Origin: Vibrio metoecus | GTDB lineage: Bacteria; Pseudomonadota; Gammaproteobacteria; Enterobacterales; Vibrionaceae | Assembly: GCF_000696385.1 (NCBI RefSeq) | Contig: NZ_JJMN01000045.1 | Location: 124,001 to 188,000, forward strand | Length of the DNA: 64,000 nt | Reading direction: 5' to 3' | Shown here: positions 29,058 to 41,660 of the stretch, piece by piece | How the letters are laid out: each line of letters opens with the position of its first letter | Numbering within the stretch: position 1 is the first letter of the stretch | The notes under the pieces: model-generated | Databases searched by the model: none | Told to the model about the DNA's origin: nothing | Seen by the model: the letters and a program-made list of their open reading frames with translations, nothing else | Made by a program: the position numbers and the translations under genes

Positions 29058-29408
29058 TTAGCCCATCAACAGAGGTCCAAGCGGGCGACCTCCCACTAAA
29101 TGCATATGAATATGATAGACTTCCTGACCACCGTGTGAGTTACAGTTCATGATCAAACGGTAACCGTTTTCTGCAATGCCTTCTTGTTCGGCGATTTTCT
29201 TCGCGACGGTAAACATACGCCCAAGGGCAAGTTCGTCCTCGACTTCTACGTCATTGACGGTAGGGATCAGCTTATTGGGAATGATCAAAATATGGCTTGG
29301 TGCACGAGGATGAATATCACGAAATGCAGTAACCAGCTCATCTTGATAAAGGATCTCAGCAGGAATCTCTCTGCGAACGATTTTACTAAAAATGGTTTCT
29401 TCCGCCAT
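29058..29408 (-). CDS. hinT: HIT-family purine nucleoside phosphoramidase HinT
   Basis: 116 residues with the histidine triad near the C-terminus (HIHMHLVGG) and the N-terminal [18 protein letters not shown]. HinT hydrolyses AMP-NH2-type phosphoramidates in the cytoplasm. It is the first gene of the minus-strand group leading to lpoB. Confidence 0.95.
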   Translation of the reverse strand: MAEETIFSKIVRREIPAEILYQDELVTAFRDIHPRAPSHILIIPNKLIPTVNDVEVEDELALGRMFTVAKKIAEQEGIAENGYRLIMNCNSHGGQEVYHIHMHLVGGRPLGPLLMG

Positions 29409-29671
29409 GACAGCTCCATATAAAGGTTTTGATTGAGAATTTTGCTGGATTGAGTATGCGTCAAGGCATGCTAAAGCTCAATAAAAAACACCGTACAGTT
29501 AAAAGAACCTGAGCAAGCTCACTGGTGAAAGGCTGTTTTTGTTGTATCGGTCATAAAACGCGTTTCCCAACCTCAATACAATAATGATTATTTTGTTACT
29601 TTTTTAAGACAACGTTTAGTCTTTAAATTGAATTCTAATAAAAACGAAGTTATGTTCGAGGGAGAGAAAAT

Positions 29672-31663
29672 ATGCAGGGTTCCGTAATCAGGCGTATGTA
29701 CGCAGGGTTTGCGCTGATCATTATTATGTTTGTGGTGACTGTCGCGATCATGCTACGTGGGATGAGCCAAATTCACAGCAACTTTGAAAGTGTGTCGAAA
29801 ACATCGTTGCCGCTTGTGTCACTATCTAACCAGACTAGCGTACAACTGCTATCTGCCGACAAATCATTTAAAGACTTTCTGACCACGCAAGATATGGCAC
29901 GTATGGAAGGCATGCGTCAGGAATTTGCGAAATCAAAACAAAATTTTCAGACAGTCTTGGATGAACTCGGTCAAGCGAGCTTAAACCACCCCGAACTTGA
30001 ACAGCCCATTGCAGAACTCAAAAAGCTTGAAGCGCGTTATTTTAACGAAGCGGATCTCGCGATGGATAACTATCAAGCCATGTTTGCCGCTCAAGCCGCA
30101 GTGCAAAAATCCACTCGAGAATTTCAACGCCTGCATTCTGAGTTAAGCGTTGGGATGAAAGAATTTGTCGACAACAATGACAGTATTTCAGTCAAAGTCA
30201 TGGCGAAAAGCTATTTCATCAAGCTCAAAGATGCCGAGTTAATCACCTCGGATGCGTTAGCCAGCTCTGACGTGAGCTTCGTTGAGAAAGCCGTCAACCA
30301 GAATAAAAAAGCGGTGACTCATCTCAACTACGCTTATCGTGGTCTGGTAACGCAAATGCCACAACTTAAAGAGCGTTTTGATGACTTGGTCGCTAAATTC
30401 ACCCAAGACATTGGGCAAAAAGGTGGCGTACTGGATCAGCACAATGAATATCTACAAGCTCGTGCTGCGCTTTACGACAACATCGCCAATCTTGCGAGTG
30501 AAGTTGATAAAGCGATGACGATTTTGGGTTCTTTTAACCAAACCGCTAGCGATGACCTCAATCAATCTCTGACCGAGGCGGGTTCAGTTTACAAACAAGG
30601 TACGATCAAGGCGATCATCATTGGTATCGCAGTCGTGCTCTTAGCGACTGCGATTGGTTACCATATTGCGCACAGTGTACGAGAGCCTGTAACACGTATT
30701 CTGAAAACCTTAGAAAGCCTCACACAAGGCAATATGACTCAACGCATTGAAATCCGTTATAACAACGAGTTCAGTCGTCTCAGCCGTCATATCAATACTC
30801 TTGCTGATAGCCTGCACGATATTTTGCTCAAACTGAACAATGCTTCCGATGATTTAACCGCCACTGCCTCGAATAACCAAAGCACCTCACTCAGCGCACA
30901 AAGTAAACTCAATAGTCAACGTGAGCAGACTTCTAGTGTGGCCGCCGCAATGACAGAAATGGCACATTCAGTACAAGAAGTCGCAAACAGTGCACAAAAC
31001 TCGTTGTCGATGGTTCAGCAGGTCGAAACTGCGTCTGAATCCGGTCGTCAGATCATGAGCACAAACATCAGTACCATTCGCCAACTGGAAACCCGTTTAA
31101 TTGAATCGGTTGAAGCGGTGGGTGACTTGCGCAAGATGAGTAGTCAGATTGGTTCAATCTTAGATGTGATTCGTAATATCGCCGAACAAACCAACCTGCT
31201 CGCGCTCAACGCCGCGATTGAAGCGGCACGTGCCGGAGAACAAGGACGTGGCTTTGCGGTGGTGGCCGATGAAGTTCGCGTTCTTGCTCAACGCACCACG
31301 CAATCAACGTCTGAAATCGAGTCAATGATCAGCAATTTGCAATCAAGTTCTTCACTGGCGAGCAAAGTGATTGAAAGCTGTATGCAGGATATGGAGCTTT
31401 CTGTGGAGCAAGCCTCACACGCCAACAGCGCGATGGAAGAGATTCAAGCTCTCATTATCGAAATCAGCCATATGAGTACCCACATCTCGCAAGCCGCAGG
31501 TGAGCAAAATGAAACCACGACGTCGATTGCGCGTAGTATCGAAGATATCAATCATATCTCTGATGAAAGCTACCAAGCGATGTCTCAGATAGCACAAACC
31601 AGTGCCAACTTGACCGTATTAGCCAATCAACAAAGTGAGTTGGTACACCGTTTTACCCTCTAA
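29672..31663 (+). CDS. Methyl-accepting chemotaxis protein
   Basis: 663 residues. A first membrane helix at about 8-30, a helical periplasmic sensor of about 280 residues, a second helix at about 311-331 ([19 protein letters not shown]), then HAMP, and the conserved signalling hairpin around residue 500 ([21 protein letters not shown]). No C-terminal CheR-tethering pentapeptide is seen; it ends LVHRFTL. The ligand is unknown. The start follows GAGGGAGAGAAA. It has its own terminator and so is probably monocistronic. Confidence 0.93.
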   Translation: MQGSVIRRMYAGFALIIIMFVVTVAIMLRGMSQIHSNFESVSKTSLPLVSLSNQTSVQLLSADKSFKDFLTTQDMARMEGMRQEFAKSKQNFQTVLDELGQASLNHPELEQPIAELKKLEARYFNEADLAMDNYQAMFAAQAAVQKSTREFQRLHSELSVGMKEFVDNNDSISVKVMAKSYFIKLKDAELITSDALASSDVSFVEKAVNQNKKAVTHLNYAYRGLVTQMPQLKERFDDLVAKFTQDIGQKGGVLDQHNEYLQARAALYDNIANLASEVDKAMTILGSFNQTASDDLNQSLTEAGSVYKQGTIKAIIIGIAVVLLATAIGYHIAHSVREPVTRILKTLESLTQGNMTQRIEIRYNNEFSRLSRHINTLADSLHDILLKLNNASDDLTATASNNQSTSLSAQSKLNSQREQTSSVAAAMTEMAHSVQEVANSAQNSLSMVQQVETASESGRQIMSTNISTIRQLETRLIESVEAVGDLRKMSSQIGSILDVIRNIAEQTNLLALNAAIEAARAGEQGRGFAVVADEVRVLAQRTTQSTSEIESMISNLQSSSSLASKVIESCMQDMELSVEQASHANSAMEEIQALIIEISHMSTHISQAAGEQNETTTSIARSIEDINHISDESYQAMSQIAQTSANLTVLANQQSELVHRFTL

Positions 31664-31704
31664 AATCGGTCAGCATTGATACCCTCAGTGTCAATTTTTC
31701 CACA

Positions 31705-31740
31705 AAGAGCGACTTTTAACCGGAGTCGCTCTTGTTTTTT
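31705..31740 (+). terminator. Terminator after the chemoreceptor gene
   Basis: A perfect 10-bp stem, AAGAGCGACT (31705-31714) with AGTCGCTCTT (31724-31733), a 9-base loop, then G and six T. Confidence 0.9.
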
Positions 31741-31820
31741 AATCTCCTCATCATTATATGGTTAACAAAGCTTGCGCCATTTTTCTCTCCACTCATGCAA
31801 GCAAATCATGAGGATACTTT

Positions 31821-32972
31821 ATGGCTATTCACGTAGGAATTATCGATCAGGACCCGGTTCGTTTAGTGACACCGCTGCTCGATAACCGAACTGTCAGCCG
31901 CCACATCATTTTTATTGGCGACCAGACTCAACAATTGATTTTTGAACGCCTGAGTGCGGTATTACAAAAGCGCAATATCACGACAGATTTTTTTGAAATT
32001 CCAGCAGGAGCCAATACTTCTGCCATCAAAAGTGCAATTCGTCATCTCGCCGAGACATTAAAAGCACGTGGTGAGGATGTAAAATTCAACGCAAGTTGTG
32101 GCTTACGCCATCGTCTTCTCTCCGCTTATGAAATTTTCCGCAGCTACCACTGGCCAATTTTTGTCGTAGAGCCCAACAGCGACTGTCTCTGCTGGCTCTA
32201 CCCAGATGGAAATCAAGATACTCAAGTTCAAGACCGCATCACCATTGCCGATTATCTAACCATTTTTGGTGCGCGTGGCGAATTTAATGAACACCAACTT
32301 CCACCGCAATTAGATCAACAGCTTTACCAATTAGGTGAACGTTGGGCGGGCAATGCTTTAGAGTTGGGGCCTGGTTTGGCAACGCTTAACTATTTAGCAA
32401 CCACATGCCGCAAAGAACAACGGCTAGATGTCGAGCTTTCAGAAAAACAACAAGGCTATCGCGAATTAAATCTACTGCTCAGCGATCTGGTCGAAGCCAA
32501 CATTGCTCGTTATGAAAATGGTATTCTTACTTTCAGTAATGAAGATGCGCGGCGCTTTGCCAACGGAGAATGGTTAGAAACTCTCGTGCACAGCACTGTT
32601 AAACAGATACAAGACGATCTACCCACCATTCAAGATCGTTCACTGAACGTGCAAGTTTACCGCCAACTGGGTGATAGAGAAGTACGTAATGAGCTTGATG
32701 TGGCAACCGTAGTGAATAACAAGCTGCACATTATCGAATGCAAAACTAAAGGGATGCGGGATGATGGCGACGATACACTCTACAAATTAGAGTCATTACG
32801 CGATCTACTCGGTGGACTGCAAGCTCGCGCGATGTTAGTCAGTTTCCGCCCGCTGCGCCACAACGACATAACTCGAGCTGAGGATTTGGGCCTTGCTTTG
32901 ATTGGGCCTGATGAACTCAAAGATCTCAAAAATCATTTAACACAGTGGTTTAAAGCCGCGGGTGGCCATTGA
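31821..32972 (+). CDS. Orphan CARF-domain nuclease, Can2/Card1-like (DUF1887)
   Basis: 383 residues. Residues 1-145 form a CARF-type Rossmann domain (HVGIIDQDPVRLVTPLL..., HIIFIGDQTQQ); a middle helical/winged part follows, then a PD-(D/E)XK nuclease: NELDVATVV with E291 and D293, and IIECKTKG with E306 and K308. This layout equals Can2/Card1, the cyclic-tetraadenylate-activated nucleases of type III CRISPR; V. cholerae VC1899 is a structurally studied member of the family. The loop where such CARF domains usually read N-x-TGGTK reads NASCGLRH (90-97). No CRISPR or cas gene is in the window. It starts with GAGGATACTTTATG and is flanked by terminators on both sides, so it stands alone. Confidence 0.88.
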   Translation: MAIHVGIIDQDPVRLVTPLLDNRTVSRHIIFIGDQTQQLIFERLSAVLQKRNITTDFFEIPAGANTSAIKSAIRHLAETLKARGEDVKFNASCGLRHRLLSAYEIFRSYHWPIFVVEPNSDCLCWLYPDGNQDTQVQDRITIADYLTIFGARGEFNEHQLPPQLDQQLYQLGERWAGNALELGPGLATLNYLATTCRKEQRLDVELSEKQQGYRELNLLLSDLVEANIARYENGILTFSNEDARRFANGEWLETLVHSTVKQIQDDLPTIQDRSLNVQVYRQLGDREVRNELDVATVVNNKLHIIECKTKGMRDDGDDTLYKLESLRDLLGGLQARAMLVSFRPLRHNDITRAEDLGLALIGPDELKDLKNHLTQWFKAAGGH

Positions 32973-33014
32973 TTTTCAACCCGCATCTCATCGAGCTATT
33001 TCAGTTGGTCACCA

Positions 33015-33046
33015 CAAAAAAGCCCGCAACACGGCGGGCTTTTTTA
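33015..33046. terminator. Bidirectional terminator between CARF nuclease and fadR
   Basis: Stem AGCCCGC (33021-33027) with GCGGGCT (33034-33040), 6-base loop, with five A before and six T after. Confidence 0.88.
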
Positions 33047-33063
33047 TCGATTTGGTAACCGAC

Positions 33064-33903
33064 TTAACAATCATCTTCCGTAAAATTCGATGGCAGCGTC
33101 GTTTTCATCTGATTCCAGAGATGCCCACTCGCAATACCATATTGACGAATAACGTGGGGAAGTTGCTCACGCTCACCGCTTTGGCATACGGACAAGAGCT
33201 GACGATAAAACTCCATCGCCAGTTCACGTGCTTCTGAATTCGAGAAATAGTAGCTACCAACACGATCATAAAGCTTTTTCAATCCGTTAAAGATCAAGCC
33301 ATAAATTTGGTTACCTGAGTGGAAAGCCAAACGTTGGAAAAGCATGTAGTCGTAGAAATTAAACGTCTTCGCAAGTAAGATTTCTTGTCTTTTGAACTCG
33401 TCTTTTTCACCATCTTCTTTAATATGCTGCTGAATTTTATCTGCATAAGGAGAAGCCGTAATAAAAGCATCCCACGATGGTGCACTCATCAAAGCTTCAC
33501 AAGATTCAATCACATTGATGATGATGCGCTCCGCACTTTCTTTATTCGTCTTAAAGGCATAGCGCATAAATATTGGGCTGATATTCGTTCTGGCTGCAAG
33601 AAGGTCCTCGACAATACTCGTGGCATTATCCGCATCAAGCGTCATCAAAGTATCAAGAATATGCAACCCAGAGGTTTCCATAAACTGATTCACTTTAGTC
33701 GGTTTTCCGTGCTGGATAGTCAACCAGCCATCACGCGCCAAACGCTGTAACACTTCACGTAATGTAGTACGTGTCACCCCGATTAACTCTGAAAGCTCAC
33801 GCTCTGCAGGTAAAATGGAACCCGGTGGAAAGCGACCATTCCAAATACTTTCAATAATGTACTTCTCAGCGAAACCTGCTGGGCTTTTTGCCTTAATGAC
33901 CAT
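33064..33903 (-). CDS. fadR: Fatty-acid-responsive regulator FadR
   Basis: 279 residues from [11 protein letters not shown]; an upstream start at 33918 is rejected by comparison with the family. The N-terminal GntR winged helix ([26 protein letters not shown]) binds DNA; the C-terminal all-helical domain binds acyl-CoA. FadR represses beta-oxidation and activates unsaturated fatty acid synthesis genes. The protein is 40 residues longer than the 239 of E. coli because of a block around residues 135-175 ([20 protein letters not shown] and following), the known Vibrio insertion that gives a second ligand site. nhaB is divergent, as in E. coli. Confidence 0.96.
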   Translation of the reverse strand: MVIKAKSPAGFAEKYIIESIWNGRFPPGSILPAERELSELIGVTRTTLREVLQRLARDGWLTIQHGKPTKVNQFMETSGLHILDTLMTLDADNATSIVEDLLAARTNISPIFMRYAFKTNKESAERIIINVIESCEALMSAPSWDAFITASPYADKIQQHIKEDGEKDEFKRQEILLAKTFNFYDYMLFQRLAFHSGNQIYGLIFNGLKKLYDRVGSYYFSNSEARELAMEFYRQLLSVCQSGEREQLPHVIRQYGIASGHLWNQMKTTLPSNFTEDDC

Positions 33904-34334
33904 TAATAACTTATCCAATGCTTGTTTTATTTGGGTCGAATGGCACTCATCATACCACTACTTAGGGTGACTCGAAAACCAAGCATCGATAATCTTGTCA
34001 CAAAGCAAACATAGTGCAATTACTCTAATTTAACTTACACCATACATTGTGAATATTTTGTTGAATAATATGTATTGCGAATATTTTCCAACAAACCGAA
34101 AAACACAACGTATCTGAAATTAAATCGACATAGCTCACACTCTTCTATTTCTTATCAGCAAAATAAACTTACTCTAAAGAGGTATTTATTCCGAGTTAAT
34201 ATGTATTAAATTCAATTTCGCCTAACTCACGGCTTCTAAATGAATTTTTTATCAACTTTGTGCTATGCTTACACCACTTAGATCGCGTTTTTTAACGAAA
34301 GTTTAGTAACTTTTTATCATCATGATATTTGTTG

Positions 34335-34362
34335 TTGACTATTATTTAACGGCAAGTAGAGT
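34335..34362 (+). promoter_or_regulatory. nhaB: Candidate nhaB promoter
   Basis: TTGACT (34335-34340), 16-base spacer, TAGAGT (34357-34362). It would give a leader of about 180 bases containing the 34398-34453 stem-loop. Confidence 0.4.
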
Positions 34363-34397
34363 GCGGTCGAAGTACGGAGTGCTTGTTTTTCTCAGGG

Positions 34398-34453
34398 AGT
34401 GACTCGGTAAGAAAATATTTTAGTTCCATAAAGTATTTTCTTACCGAGTCACT
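34398..34453 (+). promoter_or_regulatory. Long stem-loop in the nhaB leader
   Basis: Arms 34398-34421 and 34430-34453 pair over 24 positions with 23 Watson-Crick pairs and one G-T, closing an 8-base loop (AGTTCCAT). No T run follows, so it is not a classic terminator. It ends 98 bases before the nhaB ATG. It may be an RNA control element or a dyad for a DNA-binding protein. Confidence 0.75.
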
Positions 34454-34551
34454 GTTGAAGAAGATTTTGTCTAAACACTAAGTCTGGATGTTTTCGTGAG
34501 AGCAGGCACGACACAAAGTCTATCTATAACAACAGCTAAAGAGTAATCATC

Positions 34552-36145
34552 ATGCCGATGTCCCTCGGAAATGCGTTTATCAAGAACTTTCTTGGTAAAG
34601 CGCCTGATTGGTACAAACTTGCCATCATTGCTTTTCTTATTATTAACCCCATCGTGTTCTTTTTTATCAATCCCTTCCTTGCGGGTTGGTTGTTGGTTAT
34701 CGAGTTCATTTTCACCCTTGCAATGGCTCTCAAGTGCTACCCGCTACAACCGGGGGGCTTACTTGCCATTGAGGCAATTGCGATTGGTATGACAAGCCCA
34801 GCTCAGGTGAAACATGAGCTAGTCGCCAACATCGAGGTTTTGCTACTGTTGGTGTTCATGGTGGCGGGTATTTACTTCATGAAACAGCTGTTGCTGTTTA
34901 TCTTTACTAAGATTCTACTTGGCATCCGTTCTAAAATTCTACTCTCGGTCGCATTTAGCGTAACGGCCGCTTTTCTGTCGGCATTTCTTGACGCTCTAAC
35001 CGTGATCGCGGTGATCATTAGTGTAGACTGTTGGGTTCTATTCGATTTATCACAAAGTGGCTTCAGGTCAGAGTATTCAATCTTCACATGACCATACCCA
35101 TGATGATGGCATTCCCGAATTAACTCGGGATGACTTAGAAAACTATCGTGCTTTTCTACGATCGCTCCTGATGCATGCGGGTGTCGGTACCGCATTAGGT
35201 GGTGTAACAACCATGGTCGGTGAACCACAAAACTTAATCATTGCGGACCAAGCAGGTTGGCACTTTGGTGAGTTTTTACTCCGAATGGCGCCAGTAACGG
35301 TACCCGTTTTCATTGCAGGTATGCTCACTTGCATGTTGGTTGAAAAATTTCGCCTCTTTGGTTATGGCGCTCGCTTACCTGCCAATGTTCGCCAAATTTT
35401 GCTCGATTTCGATTCGGAAGAGCGTAAAAACCGCACGAATCAAGACGTTGCCAAGCTGTGGGTACAAGGTGCCATTGCGGTATGGTTGATTGTTGGTTTA
35501 GCGTTGCATTTAGCAGCAGTAGGCTTAATCGGTTTGTCCGTCATTATTCTCGCCACCGCTTTCACAGGTGTGATAGAAGAGCACTCGTTGGGCAAAGCGT
35601 TTGAAGAAGCACTGCCCTTTACGGCTTTGCTCGCTGTATTCTTCTCGGTGGTTGCCGTGATTATCGATCAAGAACTGTTTAAGCCCGTTATTGATGCGGT
35701 ATTGAATGTGGAAGATCATGGTGCGCAGCTAGCCTTATTCTATGTGGCAAACGGCTTGCTCTCCATGGTGTCGGATAACGTATTCGTCGGGACTGTCTAT
35801 ATTACGGAAGTCAAAACAGCCCTAATAGAAGGGATGATCTCTCGTGATCAGTTTGACCTACTTGCGGTAGCCATCAACACCGGCACCAACTTACCTTCGG
35901 TCGCAACCCCGAATGGTCAGGCCGCATTTTTATTCTTACTCACTTCAGCCCTAGCTCCTCTGATCCGTTTGTCATATGGTCGCATGGTTATCATGGCATT
36001 CCCTTACACTCTCGCACTTTCAGTCGTTGGTTTTATTGGCATTATGTTCTTCCTCGAACCAATGACGGATGTTTTCTACAGCTTGGGTTGGATCAATCAC
36101 CATGTGGTGCCTGCAGCAAATACGCTATTGCAAAGTGGACACTAA
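34552..36145 (+). CDS. nhaB: Na+/H+ antiporter NhaB; frame interrupted in this sequence
   Basis: The N-terminal part (34552-35091) and C-terminal part (to 36145) are one NhaB. One extra A at about 35027 (GTAG-A-CTG) shifts the frame after TVIAVIISV; without it the sequence reads [20 protein letters not shown] and runs on to the end, total 530 residues. Signatures include [21 protein letters not shown] and [21 protein letters not shown], and about a dozen membrane helices. It exchanges cytoplasmic Na+ for H+ in the inner membrane. Upstream is a structured leader; dsbB follows after a terminator. Confidence 0.93.
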
Positions 36146-36177
36146 ATTTCAGTTGAACCTGAAACTATTCCAAGATA

Positions 36178-36206
36178 AAAAGCTCTGAGTATTCAGAGCT
36201 TTTCTT
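36178..36206 (+). terminator. Terminator between nhaB and dsbB
   Basis: An 11-bp perfect stem AAAAGCTCTGA (36178-36188) with TCAGAGCTTTT (36193-36203), GTAT loop. It ends about 20 bases before the dsbB start, so it may attenuate read-through into dsbB. Confidence 0.8.
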
Positions 36207-36223
36207 TTCAACAAGGATCATTT

Positions 36224-36745
36224 GTGCGTTTACTCTCCTCTTTAAAAACCTTTTCACAGTCGCGATTATCTTGGTTATTGCTACTGGCCTTTGTGGTGTT
36301 CTTTGAATTATGTGCACTTTACTTCCAACATGTGATGCTACTCGCGCCATGCGTGATGTGTATCTACGAACGTGTGGCGATGTTGGGTGTCGGTGCGGCG
36401 GCTATCCTCGGTGTAATTGCTCCACAAAACCCTCTTTTACGTTGGTTAGGGCTCGCCGCTTGGGGAGCAAGCAGCTATAAAGGGCTGATGTTGGCGATAG
36501 AGCATGTGAACTATCAATTCAACCCTTCACCTTTTGCCACTTGTGATCTTTTTGTGACTTTCCCGTCATGGGCACCACTCAACCAATGGGCTCCTGCCAT
36601 GTTTGAAGCTTACGGAGATTGCAGCAAGATCGTGTGGCAATTTTTGACACTTTCGATGCCACAGTGGTTAGTGATCATTTTTGCGGCAAACTTGCTCGCA
36701 GTCGGTATCTTCTTGATCGCACAATTAGCGAAAACGACACGCTAA
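36224..36745 (+). CDS. dsbB: Disulfide bond formation protein DsbB
   Basis: 173 residues from a GTG start after ACAAGGATC. It re-oxidises DsbA and passes electrons to quinone in the inner membrane. Four hydrophobic segments are seen; the first cysteine pair is in LLAPCVMCIYERVAM (CxxC), and the second pair lies in the periplasmic loop (FATCDLF ... EAYGDCSKI). The fadR-nhaB-dsbB order is as in E. coli. Confidence 0.96.
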   Translation: MRLLSSLKTFSQSRLSWLLLLAFVVFFELCALYFQHVMLLAPCVMCIYERVAMLGVGAAAILGVIAPQNPLLRWLGLAAWGASSYKGLMLAIEHVNYQFNPSPFATCDLFVTFPSWAPLNQWAPAMFEAYGDCSKIVWQFLTLSMPQWLVIIFAANLLAVGIFLIAQLAKTTR

Positions 36746-36761
36746 TTAAACGTCAGAAAAT

Positions 36762-36791
36762 AAAAAAAGGCGCTGGATGCGCCTTTTTTTA
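36762..36791. terminator. Bidirectional terminator between dsbB and ftsK
   Basis: Stem GGCGC (36769-36773) with GCGCC (36779-36783) extended by A7/T7 tracts on both sides and a TGGAT loop. Confidence 0.85.
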
Positions 36792-36799
36792 TTTTCCTA

Positions 36800-39659
<2,860 letters not shown>

Positions 39660-39732
39660 AAACCAACTTGACTATGATTAAGGCCATTCATACTGCGCAA
39701 CACTATACGCAGTTTCATGGCGTTGAAACAGT

Positions 39733-39756
39733 CCGAGCGGCTAACGCCGCTCGGTT
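39733..39756 (-). terminator. Possible terminator between lrp and ftsK
   Basis: A perfect 9-bp stem CCGAGCGGC (39733-39741) with GCCGCTCGG (39746-39754) and a TAAC loop. On the minus strand the T tail is weak, so termination strength is uncertain. Confidence 0.5.
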
Positions 39757-39840
39757 TGTTTGGAGATTTAACCATATCAAGGGCAAAAACCCAATTCGCG
39801 AAAGTCAGAATGTGGAAAGATCTCCAACATTCGCTCTGAG

Positions 39841-40342
39841 TTAGCGAGTTTTAATCACTAATTGGTTGGTTTGCTTAACTTCTTCCATGACCACGTAAGT
39901 ACGCGTGTCATTTACACCCAGGTAAAGCGGAGTAAGGTGTCACCTAACAAACGGCGATAAGCGCCCATATCCGTATACACGGGTTTTTAGCAGATAGTCA
40001 AAATCACCGGAAACTAGGTGACACTCTTGAATATCATCTAGCTTTTGAACTGCGGTATTAAACTGTTCAAATACATCGGGCGCACCACGATTTAACGTAA
40101 TTTCAACAAACACCAATAGTGACGCATCCAAATACTGAGGATTCAATAACGCGGTATAGCCGGTAATAAATCCTTGACGTTCGAGACGACGAACACGCTC
40201 AAGACACGGTGTAGGTGAAAGTCCTACACGCTTTGTATAATTCTACGTTTGTAAATTCGTACCGTCTTTTTGTCAATTCATTCAATATATTGCGATCAAT
40301 ACGGTCTAAGTCCTTAGACGGCTTCTTATAACTATCCACCAT
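39841..40342 (-). pseudogene. lrp: Leucine-responsive regulator Lrp, broken by seven single-base insertions
   Basis: The start ATG at 40342 opens MVDSYKKPSKDLDRIDRNILNEL, exactly Lrp, but the frame fails. Comparing with the expected family codons, extra bases occur four times in the helix-turn-helix region (coding strand TTG-A-CAA, GGT-A-CGA, TTT-A-CA, TTAT-A-CA; about 40205-40275), once near 39965 (GTAT-A-CGG), and twice near 39915-39925 (CGC-T-TTA, CCTG-G-GT). The middle frame reads ERVRRLERQGFITGYTALLNPQYLDASLLVFVEI and DIQECHLVSGDFDYLLKTRV. The 502-base span minus 7 gives exactly 164 residues plus stop, the normal Lrp length. All remaining codons are conserved, so these look like sequence errors and not decay. 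It is divergent from ald, as expected for the regulator of amino-acid metabolism. Confidence 0.85.
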
Positions 40343-40498
40343 TTTTTATTCCACCTTATTACTTCCCTGCAAAAAAATATACTACAACTTCTTAATATTT
40401 AGCATCAAATTTTTCACACTAGTCACTATACTAGCCACAAATTCGATAGAACAACCCTACATATAGTCAATACAACCAAATTAATCTAAGGAGTTAGG

Positions 40499-41623
40499 AT
40501 GATCATTGGCGTTCCTAAAGAAATCAAGAACCACGAATATCGTGTGGGCATGATTCCAGCTAGCGTGCGAGAACTTGTCACACACGGTCACCAAGTTTAC
40601 GTAGAAACAAATGCCGGTTCCGGCATCGGCTTTTCAGACGATGATTACATCGCTGTAGGCGCATCCATTCTTCCTACCGCTGCAGACGTATTCGCGAAAG
40701 CAGAGATGATTGTAAAGGTCAAAGAACCTCAAGCTGTAGAGCGTGCCATGCTCAAAGAGGGGCAAATTTTATTTACTTATTTGCACCTCGCTCCAGATTT
40801 TCCACAAACTGAAGAGCTAATCAAGAGCAAAGCTGTCTGCATAGCCTATGAGACTGTAACAGATAATATGGGTCGTTTACCACTATTGGCTCCAATGTCT
40901 GAAGTCGCGGGCCGGATGTCCATTCAGGCAGGCGCTCAAACATTAGAAAAATCTCACGGTGGTAGCGGCTTACTGCTCGGCGGCGTACCCGGTGTAGCTC
41001 CTGCCAATATCGTCGTCATCGGTGGTGGCGTGGTCGGCGCCAATGCTGCTCGTATGGCGATTGGGCTACGTGCAAATGTCACCATTTTGGATCGCAATAT
41101 TGATACCTTACGCAAACTCGATGAAGAGTTTCAAGGCCGAGCTAACGTGGTTTATTCCACCACAGATGCTATCGAAAAATACGTATTAGAAGCAGACTTA
41201 GTGATCGGGGCGGTACTGATTCCCGGTGCAGCAGCTCCCAAACTGGTTACCAAACAACACATTGAACGCATGAAACCAGGCTCTGCAGTGGTTGACGTTG
41301 CCATCGACCAAGGCGGCTGTTTCGAAACTTCTCATCCAACTACCCACGCAGAGCCGACTTACATCGTTGATGATGTCGTTCATTACTGTGTGGCGAATAT
41401 GCCCGGTGCTGTGGCGCGCACTTCTACCTTTGCTCTTAATAACGCCACGCTACCATATATCGTTAAACTCGCCAATAAAGGCTACCAAAAAGCCCTATTG
41501 GAAGATGCAGGATTTTTAAAAGGCCTCAACGTAATTCACGGAAAAGTGACTTACAAAGAGGTAGCAGAAAACTTTGGCCTCGAATATATCGAGCCAGCCA
41601 AAGCGATTGCGATGTTTAATTAA
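40499..41623 (+). CDS. ald: Alanine dehydrogenase
   Basis: 374 residues, starting [20 protein letters not shown] after AAGGAG. It converts L-alanine and NAD+ to pyruvate and ammonia. The NAD-binding fold is shown by [18 protein letters not shown]. The length is typical. It is divergent from lrp across 156 bases, so control by Lrp is plausible. A terminator overlaps the end of the convergent methyltransferase gene. Confidence 0.96.
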   Translation: MIIGVPKEIKNHEYRVGMIPASVRELVTHGHQVYVETNAGSGIGFSDDDYIAVGASILPTAADVFAKAEMIVKVKEPQAVERAMLKEGQILFTYLHLAPDFPQTEELIKSKAVCIAYETVTDNMGRLPLLAPMSEVAGRMSIQAGAQTLEKSHGGSGLLLGGVPGVAPANIVVIGGGVVGANAARMAIGLRANVTILDRNIDTLRKLDEEFQGRANVVYSTTDAIEKYVLEADLVIGAVLIPGAAAPKLVTKQHIERMKPGSAVVDVAIDQGGCFETSHPTTHAEPTYIVDDVVHYCVANMPGAVARTSTFALNNATLPYIVKLANKGYQKALLEDAGFLKGLNVIHGKVTYKEVAENFGLEYIEPAKAIAMFN

Positions 41624-41630
41624 TTTTTCT

Positions 41631-41660
41631 GAGAGCCGATATTATCGGCTCTCTCCTTTT
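41631..41660. terminator. Terminator of ald, overlapping the convergent gene end
   Basis: A 10-bp stem GAGAGCCGAT (41631-41640) with ATCGGCTCTC (41644-41653) and an ATT loop, then CTTTT. The stop of the minus-strand methyltransferase lies inside it. Confidence 0.75.

Larger units (their letters stand above)
33904..34551 (+). promoter_or_regulatory. fadR-nhaB divergent intergenic region
   Basis: 648 bases with no gene and a high A+T content. Direct repeats are seen: GAATATTTT at 34051 and 34079, and AATATGTATT at 34067 and 34198; these might bind a nucleoid protein, but that is a guess. A candidate nhaB promoter is at 34335-34362 (TTGACT, 16 bases, TAGAGT), and a long stem-loop lies downstream of it. 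I could not identify a FadR operator here. Confidence 0.5.

Noticed and set aside
31821..32972. Assigning the CARF nuclease to a CRISPR-Cas locus
   Set aside because: No repeat-spacer array and no cas gene are visible anywhere in the 64 kb.
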